DNA from: Proteobacteria bacterium UBA1844
GTDB lineage: Bacteria; Pseudomonadota; Gammaproteobacteria; Steroidobacterales; Woeseiaceae
Length of the DNA: 8,347 nt
Assembly (NCBI GenBank): GCA_002338615.1
Contig: DDIS01000091.1
Location: 1 to 8,347 of the forward strand
Direction of reading: 5' to 3'
Under the pieces are notes generated by a model. The model saw nothing but the letters and a program-made list of their open reading frames with translations. It was not told where the DNA came from and ran no database searches. A program made the position numbers and the translations under genes. This document shows positions 1 through 5,551 of this stretch, piece after piece. The first letter of the stretch is position 1, and every line of letters starts with the position of its first letter.

Positions 1-51
1 ACTTACCCACAAAAAAGCCCGCCTTTGATGCGGGCTTTTTTGTGGGTAAGT
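1..51 (-). terminator. Long perfect hairpin, intrinsic terminator of tRNA-Glu (probably bidirectional)
   Basis: Bases 1-22 and 30-51 are perfect reverse complements around a 7-base loop (23-29). The core is a GCCCGC/GCGGGC stem flanked by six A on one side and six T on the other, so either strand gives a GC stem followed by a U run, as in a rho-independent terminator. On the minus strand it follows the tRNA-Glu gene directly: the outermost base of the hairpin (51) is the 3' A of the encoded CCA. The symmetry suggests it also stops plus-strand transcription from a gene left of the window. That part is inference, because the neighbour is not visible. Confidence 0.9.
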
Positions 52-126
52 GGTACTCCCTAGGGGATTCGAACCCCTGTTACCGCCGTGAGAGGGCAGC
101 GTCCTGAACCACTAGACGAAGGGAGC
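51..126 (-). tRNA. tRNA-Glu, anticodon CUC
   Basis: The minus strand folds into a complete 76-base cloverleaf with encoded CCA (53-51). The acceptor stem is GCTCCCT/AGGGAGT, the T arm is AGGGG-TTCGAAT-CCCCT, and the anticodon arm is CTGCC-CTCTCAC-GGCGG, with anticodon CUC at 92-90, U33 and A37. The D-arm region (TTCGTCTAG..., ...AGGAC) and the TAACA variable region closely resemble E. coli tRNA-Glu. The CUC anticodon reads GAG only, so a UUC isoacceptor must be encoded elsewhere. Differences from the E. coli tRNA are a G1-U72 wobble in place of G-C, discriminator A73 in place of G73, and a U-G pair in the anticodon stem. A good promoter lies upstream and a terminator directly downstream, so it is probably expressed as a single-gene transcript. 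Confidence 0.96.
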
Positions 127-150
127 GGAGCCGGTCTTGCCGGGCCGCGT

Positions 151-178
151 ATTATACGGTTGCGTGCGCATGGCTCAA
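151..178 (-). promoter_or_regulatory. sigma70 promoter of tRNA-Glu, stable-RNA type
   Basis: On the minus strand, TTGAGC (178-173) and a perfect TATAAT (156-151) are separated by 16 bases. The bases after the -10 element are very GC-rich (ACGCGGCCCGG), the kind of discriminator associated with stringent (ppGpp/DksA) control of stable RNA promoters. Transcription would start near 144-145, about 18 bases before the mature tRNA 5' end, leaving a short leader for RNase P to remove. Stringent control is inferred from the discriminator only. Confidence 0.75.
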
Positions 179-244
179 GCACTATCTCGAAGGCCGTACC
201 GGTCGTACCGGGAGGGAGTGAAGCGCACCCGTCGGTGCACAGGC

Positions 245-253
245 TGTTATCAT
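245..253 (+). promoter_or_regulatory. Possible extended -10 promoter for pcnB operon
   Basis: TG-T-TATCAT at 245-253 fits an extended -10 element (TGnTATAAT with one mismatch). There is no convincing -35 box at the expected place (about 225-230, GCACCC), which extended -10 promoters can tolerate. Initiation would fall near 259-261, giving an untranslated leader of about 30 bases before the TTG start of pcnB at 291. It lies back to back with the tRNA-Glu promoter. This is the best candidate in the 164-base tRNA/pcnB gap but remains a guess. Confidence 0.4.
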
Positions 254-290
254 ATGACCCTAAATTTCCTTCTCTTTTTACGGTTATCTC

Positions 291-1607
291 TTGAAAAACG
301 GTGGGCAAGCGGCCCTGGAACGTCCAACAATAATACCCCGTCCGGCGCACACCGTGTCGCGGAACGCCATATCCGACAGTGCGCTGAAAGTCCTGTACAG
401 ACTGCACAACGCCGGGTATCAGGCATTCCTGGTCGGTGGCTGCGTGCGTGATGCGATGCTTGAACTGCAGCCCAAAGATTTCGATGTGGCAACCAATGCC
501 ACCCCGGACGAGGTGCGTGGCCTGTTCAGCAATTGCCGCCTCATCGGCCGTCGCTTCCGCCTCGCCCATGTGCGCTTCGGTCGTGAAGTGATCGAAGTCG
601 CGACATTTCGTGCCGCGGCCATCCACGAAGACGATGACGTCTCGCATGACAAAGAGGGGCGCATATTGCGTGACAATGTCTACGGCACCATCGAAGAAGA
701 CGTGTGGCGCCGCGATTTCACCTGCAACGCGCTGTACTACAACATTGCCGATTTCAGTATCTGGGATTACACAGGTGGCGTACGTGACATCGAGCGGCGC
801 ATGCTGGTGCTCATTGGTGATCCGGACCAAAGGTTTCGCGAAGACCCGGTGCGGATGCTGCGGGCGGTACGTTTTGCCGCAAAATTGAATTTCGAGCTGG
901 ATCCCCTGGTACGCAAGGCCATGCACGCGAACGTCGCGCTGCTTGGCAATGTGCCGGCTGCGCGCCTGTTCGATGAGTTTCTGAAACTGTTCCAGGGCGG
1001 GCACGCGCAACGCACGTTCGAGCTGTTGTGGGAATTCGGGCTGTTTGACCAGATTTTTCCGCAAACCTCACGGGAACTGGAACAAGACCAGGACTTCGCA
1101 AGGTTTGTAAAGGCCGCGCTGCAAAACACTGACCGTCGGGTTGCTGCGGACAAATCGGTAACGCCGATGTTCCTGCTCGGCGTGTTCCTGTGGGCGCCGA
1201 TACGCCGCATTGCCGCACGCTATCGGGCAGAAGACGATATGACGGAGTCACAGGCGCTGAACCTTGCGGCGTATGAGGTAGCATCCGAGCAGCAACGTCG
1301 TATTGCCATCCCCAAGCGGTTCACCGTACCCATGCGCGACATGCTCGCGATCCAGCCGCGTTTTCTGGCCACCGAAGGTCGCAGGGCGATGAAACTGCTC
1401 GATCACAAGCGCTTTCGGGCGGCCTACGATTTCATGATGCTGATGTCGGAGGTCGGCCTCGTGGACACCGCCATTGCCGAATTCTGGACCGAGGTGCAAA
1501 CCTTGTCGGCGGACAAGCGCAACGAACGTTTCCAGGTGCAGACCCGATCGCGCGCCAGGCGCAAGCGACGGCCCCGCGCCAAACAAGCCAACGACGCCAC
1601 CGAGTGA
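291..1607 (+). CDS. pcnB: Poly(A) polymerase I (polynucleotide adenylyltransferase)
   Basis: Predicted to add 3' poly(A) tails to RNA, marking it for decay, and in E. coli to influence ColE1-type plasmid copy number. The 438 residues show a class II nucleotidyltransferase head: LVGGCVRD (47-54), metal ligands D63 and D65 in PKDFD, LIGRRFRLAHV (84-94), IEVATF (101-106), RRDFTCNAL (140-148), and EDPVRMLRAVRFAAKL (184-199). The GRRFRLAH signature separates bacterial PAP from the related CCA-adding enzymes. The C-terminus is strongly basic (419-431), as in E. coli PAP I, and fits RNA binding. The start is TTG at 291: the frame is closed by TAA at 261, no ATG precedes the conserved IIPRPAHTVSR segment, and no clear Shine-Dalgarno is seen. 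An in-frame ATT at 264 is an alternative; E. coli pcnB is known for an AUU start. It overlaps folK by 4 bases. The start codon is less certain than the identity. Confidence 0.95.
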   Translation: MKNGGQAALERPTIIPRPAHTVSRNAISDSALKVLYRLHNAGYQAFLVGGCVRDAMLELQPKDFDVATNATPDEVRGLFSNCRLIGRRFRLAHVRFGREVIEVATFRAAAIHEDDDVSHDKEGRILRDNVYGTIEEDVWRRDFTCNALYYNIADFSIWDYTGGVRDIERRMLVLIGDPDQRFREDPVRMLRAVRFAAKLNFELDPLVRKAMHANVALLGNVPAARLFDEFLKLFQGGHAQRTFELLWEFGLFDQIFPQTSRELEQDQDFARFVKAALQNTDRRVAADKSVTPMFLLGVFLWAPIRRIAARYRAEDDMTESQALNLAAYEVASEQQRRIAIPKRFTVPMRDMLAIQPRFLATEGRRAMKLLDHKRFRAAYDFMMLMSEVGLVDTAIAEFWTEVQTLSADKRNERFQVQTRSRARRKRRPRAKQANDATE

Positions 1608-2107
1608 CCATTCGCCATACTCTTTGGCGCCCTGCATACATCGGGCTGGGCGGCAACCTCGGTAATCCGGTGGCGTCCTTGGCGTCGGCCTGTGCGCGCC
1701 TTGCCAAGTTGCCGGACACTTGTTGCCTGCGCCATGCGAGCTTGTATCGTTCCGCGCCCTTTGGCAATGTCCCGCAAGCCGATTTCCTGAATACTGTGGC
1801 CGCGCTGCTCACGCGCCTGGACGCGCGCGACTTGCTGCGGCAATTGCAGGCCATCGAACGGGCAGCGGGGCGCAAACAGGGCGGTGTCCGCTGGGGGCCG
1901 CGGGAGCTGGACCTGGACCTGCTGGTGTATTCGAACGAAATCATTGATACATCCGAATTAATTGTGCCGCACCCGGGTATCCGGGACCGAAATTTTGTAT
2001 TGTTGCCGCTTGCCGAACTTGCACCGAACTTGCATATACCAGGGCTCGGTCGGGTCGCGAACCTCGCTGTGAATACCAATGAACCCCGCATTACACGTGC
2101 GAATTGA
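1604..2107 (+). CDS. folK: 6-hydroxymethyl-7,8-dihydropterin pyrophosphokinase (HPPK)
   Basis: Transfers pyrophosphate from ATP to 6-hydroxymethyl-7,8-dihydropterin, the step before dihydropteroate synthase in folate synthesis. The 167 residues have the HPPK landmarks: YIGLGGNLG near the N-terminus (12-20), YRSAPFG (48-54), RWGPRELDLDLLVYS (96-110) with magnesium-binding D103 and D105, then VPHPGIRDRNF (121-131) with H123 and R129. The length is close to the E. coli enzyme (about 160). The GTG start lies inside the last codons of pcnB (GTGA overlap), with no Shine-Dalgarno, so translation is probably coupled to pcnB. No other usual start lies between this codon and the conserved first strand. 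pcnB-folK adjacency is conserved in gammaproteobacteria. The gene stops 12 bases before the deoxynucleoside kinase start and in the same reading frame. Confidence 0.96.
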   Translation: MTIRHTLWRPAYIGLGGNLGNPVASLASACARLAKLPDTCCLRHASLYRSAPFGNVPQADFLNTVAALLTRLDARDLLRQLQAIERAAGRKQGGVRWGPRELDLDLLVYSNEIIDTSELIVPHPGIRDRNFVLLPLAELAPNLHIPGLGRVANLAVNTNEPRITRAN

Positions 2108-2110
2108 AGG
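2106..2110 (+). promoter_or_regulatory. Ribosome binding site of the deoxynucleoside kinase
   Basis: GAAGG overlaps the folK stop codon (TGA, 2105-2107) and lies 9 bases before the TTG at 2120. It supports that non-ATG start: the first in-frame ATG comes only after the P-loop. Confidence 0.6.
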
Positions 2111-2119
2111 CCTCAGACA

Positions 2120-2794
2120 TTGCCCGTAAGTTCACTCAACCCAACCGGAAACGCCACGCGTTTTATTGCCGTTGAAGGCCCGATCGGCGTCGGCAAGACG
2201 GCGCTTGCCACACGCCTCGCGAAGAGCCTGGGTGCCGAGCTGATGCTCGAAGAAGTCGAGGCGAACCCGTTCCTGGAGCGCTTCTACCGGGACGGCCAGA
2301 GAGCGGCCCTGCCAGCGCAGATGTTTTTCCTGTTTGCGCGCGCGCGCCAGATCGAAAACCTGCGTCAGTCGGACCTGTTCACCGAGGTACGTGTTGCCGA
2401 CTACCTGTTCGCGAAGGATCGTCTGTTCGCGGAGCTGAACCTCGACCAGGACGAGCTGTCTCTTTATGACCAGGTCGCGGCCAATCTCGACATAGAACCA
2501 CCCGTGCCGGATCTCGTGATTTACCTGCAGGCATCAGTCGATTCGCTGCTGCGCAGAATTGCGAAACGTGGCCGACACTTTGAGGCCCGTATCGAGCGTG
2601 CATACCTCGAACGCCTGACCGAAGTTTACGCCCGCTACTTTCACAGCTATGACGAGGGACCCATGCTGATAGTCAATGCCTCGCAAATTGATCCGGTACA
2701 CAATGACGCGGATTACGAGCGCCTGTTCCAGCAGATCGAAAAGATCAGCAGCGGGCGGCATTTTTTCAATCCGACCGCCACCGCGATCGCTTAA
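2120..2794 (+). CDS. Deoxynucleoside kinase (dAK/dGK/dCK family)
   Basis: Likely phosphorylates a deoxynucleoside at the 5' position with ATP in dNTP salvage. The 224 residues match the family: P-loop GPIGVGKT (20-27), EEVEANPFL (44-52), QMFFL (67-71, base-recognition region), DYLFAKDRLFA (94-104) at the place of the catalytic/ERS segment, DLVIYLQAS (131-139), and the arginine-rich lid RIAKRGRHFE (146-155). Substrate choice (dA, dG or dC) cannot be read from motifs alone. The start is TTG at 2120, backed by GAAGG 9 bases upstream; the first in-frame ATG encodes residue 42, beyond the P-loop, and would destroy the ATP site. It sits between folK (12 bases) and panB (4 bases), so it is almost certainly co-transcribed. 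E. coli has no kinase at this position, though I recall similar insertions in other proteobacteria. Confidence 0.9.
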   Translation: MPVSSLNPTGNATRFIAVEGPIGVGKTALATRLAKSLGAELMLEEVEANPFLERFYRDGQRAALPAQMFFLFARARQIENLRQSDLFTEVRVADYLFAKDRLFAELNLDQDELSLYDQVAANLDIEPPVPDLVIYLQASVDSLLRRIAKRGRHFEARIERAYLERLTEVYARYFHSYDEGPMLIVNASQIDPVHNDADYERLFQQIEKISSGRHFFNPTATAIA

Positions 2795-2798
2795 TTCT

Positions 2799-3629
2799 AT
2801 GTACACACAACTCGAACAACGCGGCATGCCGGAGCCACCGGTGAATATTGCATCGCTGGCTAAAATGAAGAAAGAGGCGCTGCCTATCGCCTGCATTACG
2901 GCCTACGACGCCAGTTATGCTGCGCTCGTGGATCACGCCGGCGCGGACCTGGTGCTGGTTGGCGATTCGCTCGGCATGGTCATCCAGGGACACGACACCA
3001 CGGTGCCGGTCACCGTCAATGACATCGTGTATCACACCCGGGCAGTGGCGAGAGGGCTGCGGCGTGCGTTCCTGGTGGCCGATATGCCATTCATGAGCTA
3101 TGCAAATCCGGACCAGGCGCTGGAGAACGCGGTGCGCCTGATGCAGGACGGCGGTGCCATGATGATCAAGCTCGAGGGTGGCCAGGGCCAGATCGAAATT
3201 GTGCAGCACCTCGCGCGCCACGACATACCTGTTTGCGCGCACCTCGGGCTGAAACCGCAGTCGGTGCACAAGATCGGTGGTTTCAAGGTACAGGGCCGGG
3301 ACAGTGAACATGCGCGTGAGATGTTGAGTACCGCTCAACGACTGCAGGATGCCGGCTCGGATATCGTGTTGCTCGAATGCGTCCCAAACGAAGTTGGCAA
3401 GTCGATCAGCACGGCGCTCGAAGTTCCCGTCATCGGTATTGGCGCGGGCCCGGGCGTCGATGGGCAGATTCTCGTGCTGTACGATATTCTCGATATTACC
3501 AAGGGCCGAACGCCTCGATTCGTCCGTAATTTTCAAAAAGAACACAACTCGCCGCTCGCCGCTGTCGAGGCCTATGTGCAGGCGGTACGGGATCGCAGCT
3601 ATCCTGCCGCCGAACACTGCTTTTCCTAA
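2799..3629 (+). CDS. panB: 3-methyl-2-oxobutanoate hydroxymethyltransferase (ketopantoate hydroxymethyltransferase)
   Basis: First committed step of pantothenate and CoA synthesis: transfers a hydroxymethyl group from 5,10-methylene-tetrahydrofolate to 2-oxoisovalerate, giving ketopantoate. The 276 residues form the expected TIM-barrel sequence: CITAYD (32-37), VGDSLGM (54-60) with metal ligand D56, GHDTTVPVTV (64-73), LVADMPF (92-98) with D95, KLEGG (124-128) with E126, HLGLKPQSV (148-156), LLECVP (191-196) with catalytic E193, and VIGIGAG (211-217). The equivalents are D45, D84, E114 and E181 of E. coli PanB. The ATG at 2799, 4 bases after the kinase stop, fits coupled translation. The ATG at 2826 (267 residues) matches the usual family length of about 264 equally well, and neither has a clear Shine-Dalgarno. 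The frame is open upstream into the kinase, but that part is not PanB-like. Confidence 0.96.
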   Translation: MYTQLEQRGMPEPPVNIASLAKMKKEALPIACITAYDASYAALVDHAGADLVLVGDSLGMVIQGHDTTVPVTVNDIVYHTRAVARGLRRAFLVADMPFMSYANPDQALENAVRLMQDGGAMMIKLEGGQGQIEIVQHLARHDIPVCAHLGLKPQSVHKIGGFKVQGRDSEHAREMLSTAQRLQDAGSDIVLLECVPNEVGKSISTALEVPVIGIGAGPGVDGQILVLYDILDITKGRTPRFVRNFQKEHNSPLAAVEAYVQAVRDRSYPAAEHCFS

Positions 3630-3668
3630 GGCCTGTTATCGTTACGGGCCCAGCTTACAAACCTCACC

Positions 3669-3672
3669 GGGA
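3669..3672 (+). promoter_or_regulatory. Weak ribosome binding site of panC
   Basis: GGGA lies 8 bases before the TTG at 3681. It is short, but it is the only purine-rich match near this start. The first in-frame ATG lies inside the conserved PTMGNLHAGH motif and cannot be the start. Confidence 0.45.
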
Positions 3673-3680
3673 AACTTTTA

Positions 3681-4529
3681 TTGGACGTTATACAAAGTAA
3701 GGAAGAGTTACACGAGCTGGTTGTCGCGTGGCGGCACCATGACGAGCATATCGCCCTGGTACCGACCATGGGTAATCTGCATGCCGGACACACCAGCCTA
3801 GTGGAGAACGCGCGCAAGTTTGCCGAGCGCGTGGTGGTATCGGTCTATGTCAATCCAACACAGTTTTCACCCAGTGAAGATTTTGCAGAATATCCACGCA
3901 CTCTCGATCGCGACACACGCCGACTGAAAAAAATTGGGGCGGACGTGCTGTTTATTCCCGACGATGCAACCGTCTATCCGTTCGGACACACCTGTGCGAC
4001 GGTCGTTTCGGTACCCGGACTGACGGAAAACTTTTGCGGCGCAACGCGCCCCGGACATTTCGACGGAGTGACCGGTGTCGTAGCAAGACTGTTCGCAATT
4101 GTGCAGCCCGACATCGCGGTCTTCGGCCAGAAGGACTATCAGCAACAGCTTGTTATTCGCCACATGACTGAAGACCTGAACCTGCCAATTCGTATCATCA
4201 CCGCAAATACGGTGCGTGAAAAGGACGGGCTCGCGATGAGTTCTCGCAATCAATACCTCAGCGAAGAAGAACGCAAAATCGCGCCCGTGTTGTACGAAGT
4301 GCTCGCGGATATCGGCGCGGAATTACAGGATGGCAATCGGGATTTTCAGCGGCTCGAGCAGTCAGGTGCGGAAAGGCTGACGGCGGCCGGATTCAAACTC
4401 GATTATCTGGCGATCCGTCGGGCACAGAACCTCGAGGAACCGAAACGCGACTGTGATGACCTGGTGGTATTGGCATCCGCAATACTTGGCAAGGCGCGAC
4501 TCATCGACAACGTTGTAGTGACCGTCTGA
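3681..4529 (+). CDS. panC: Pantothenate synthetase (pantoate-beta-alanine ligase)
   Basis: Joins pantoate and beta-alanine using ATP (pantoyl-adenylate intermediate) to make pantothenate in the cytosol. The 282 residues match the 283 of E. coli PanC. Motifs: VPTMGNLHAGH (27-37) with the HxGH nucleotide-binding pair H34/H37, YVNPTQF (56-62) with pantoate-contacting Q61, YPRTL (71-75), GATRPGHFDGV (120-130), VQPDIAVFGQKDYQQ (141-155), and KDGLAMSSRNQYL (181-193), the KMSKS-like loop. The TTG start is required, since the first ATG encodes M30 in the active site, and the N-terminus MDVIQSKEEL resembles the family start. It follows panB by 51 bases. panD, which supplies beta-alanine, is not next to it. 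Its stop is 13 bases from the convergent diguanylate cyclase gene. Confidence 0.96.
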   Translation: MDVIQSKEELHELVVAWRHHDEHIALVPTMGNLHAGHTSLVENARKFAERVVVSVYVNPTQFSPSEDFAEYPRTLDRDTRRLKKIGADVLFIPDDATVYPFGHTCATVVSVPGLTENFCGATRPGHFDGVTGVVARLFAIVQPDIAVFGQKDYQQQLVIRHMTEDLNLPIRIITANTVREKDGLAMSSRNQYLSEEERKIAPVLYEVLADIGAELQDGNRDFQRLEQSGAERLTAAGFKLDYLAIRRAQNLEEPKRDCDDLVVLASAILGKARLIDNVVVTV

Positions 4530-4542
4530 AGCCGGGGCCCGT

Positions 4543-5511
4543 CTAGATTGACACTGCGTCCCGGCCCGCGCGTTTTGCCCGGTACAGCGCTGCGTCTGCT
4601 TCCCGGATCAGTGCATCCAGTGTCCCCGGGCCATCGAGCGCTGCGATACCCATCGAGATGCGAATTGGGATCTGGATCAGCGAATCGTCGGCGTTGCTGG
4701 TATCGCCGCTGACACACTGCCGCACCCGATCAGCAATGCTGAGGGCCTGGTCGATACCGACGGCCGGCAACAGCACGGCAAACTCGTCGCCGCCAAAACG
4801 AACCAGGATATCTTGCGGGCGAAACTGAATTTTAAGCGTTCGTGCAACTGCGGTGAGCGCCCGGTCGCCTGCGATGTGACCAAACTTGTCATTGAAATCC
4901 TTGAAGTTATCGACATCGACCATGATCAGTGCGATGGGCTGGCTGTTCATTTCGCAGCGCAGGATTTCGCGTGGAAACGACTGCTCCATGGAGCGTCGAT
5001 TGCCAAGGCCCGTGAGCGCATCCGTGGTTGCGTGTCGCTCGAAACGACGCAGCTCACCGTAATTGTTGGCAATCACCTGGTTGTGGCTGCGCACCCGTTC
5101 GGACAACACCAGCAACAGATTTTTCGCAAAAGCATGCGATGCATTGACCATGGCCCAGAGTACGCGTTGGTGGACTACCAGCAGATGAGTCTCCTCGGCA
5201 CCGATAACAAATGCTGATGGGTCACAGTCTTCGATGATCGACATTTCGCCGACGCAGGAGCCGACACTGAGCGTCACCAGAGTCGGCGCTTGCAAAGAGC
5301 CCACATGCACATCGAGACTGCCGGATAGAATCAGGTAGACGTGTTCATTCTTGGTGCCGGGCGACAGCAGCAGTTCGCCTTCACAGAGATCGCGGCGACC
5401 ACAGGTCTGCAGCAGCTCCTGCACATCACCAGGATCCACGCCGCGAAACAGGTCCAGCCCCTCGAGCAGGGAGCGCTTGTAGTCGGAGTTCATTGCCAGA
5501 GCATCAGCCAT
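4543..5511 (-). CDS. Diguanylate cyclase with N-terminal cyclic-nucleotide-binding-like domain
   Basis: Predicted to make c-di-GMP from two GTP. The 322 residues have no membrane segment or signal peptide, so the protein is probably cytosolic. Residues about 18-138 resemble a CRP-type cNMP-binding beta-roll (HVYLILSGSLDVHV 57-70, VGEMSIIED 87-95). A short helical linker (about 139-163) leads to a full GGDEF domain (about 164-322): DALTGLGNRR (164-173), IMVDVDNFKDFND (196-208) with metal-binding D199, RFGGDEF (238-244), and the end EADAALYRAKRAGRD (304-318). The catalytic motif is intact, and R231-PQ-D234, five residues before GGDEF, is a canonical inhibitory I-site, so product feedback is expected. 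In the N-terminal domain the arginine that grips the cyclic phosphate in CRP (R82) appears to be proline 98. Starts at 5511 (M1) and 5493 (M7) are both possible; neither has a clear Shine-Dalgarno. It lies 40 bases after ppk2 on the same strand. Confidence 0.93.
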   Translation of the reverse strand: MADALAMNSDYKRSLLEGLDLFRGVDPGDVQELLQTCGRRDLCEGELLLSPGTKNEHVYLILSGSLDVHVGSLQAPTLVTLSVGSCVGEMSIIEDCDPSAFVIGAEETHLLVVHQRVLWAMVNASHAFAKNLLLVLSERVRSHNQVIANNYGELRRFERHATTDALTGLGNRRSMEQSFPREILRCEMNSQPIALIMVDVDNFKDFNDKFGHIAGDRALTAVARTLKIQFRPQDILVRFGGDEFAVLLPAVGIDQALSIADRVRQCVSGDTSNADDSLIQIPIRISMGIAALDGPGTLDALIREADAALYRAKRAGRDAVSI

Positions 5512-5551
5512 AGGCCAATTTTCGCTGGTTCGTGGCGCGGGGCGGTATCGA

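Noticed and set aside
1..126. Possible integration (att) site at the tRNA 3' end
   Set aside because: tRNA 3' ends are common integration sites, but no integrase, direct repeat or foreign gene is visible, and the adjacent repeat is a terminator hairpin.
60..1064. 334-codon open frame on the minus strand across tRNA-Glu and pcnB
   Set aside because: It runs antisense to the well-supported pcnB and through the tRNA gene, and its translation resembles no family I know. Long antisense frames are common opposite GC-rich genes.
2676..2798. Longer panB starting inside the kinase gene
   Set aside because: The 41 extra codons overlap the conserved end of the kinase in another frame and do not resemble PanB. 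ATG 2799 or 2826 matches the family length.
2766..3617. 283-codon minus-strand frame opposite panB
   Set aside because: It is the antisense shadow of panB, with no recognisable domain and no promoter or ribosome binding site.
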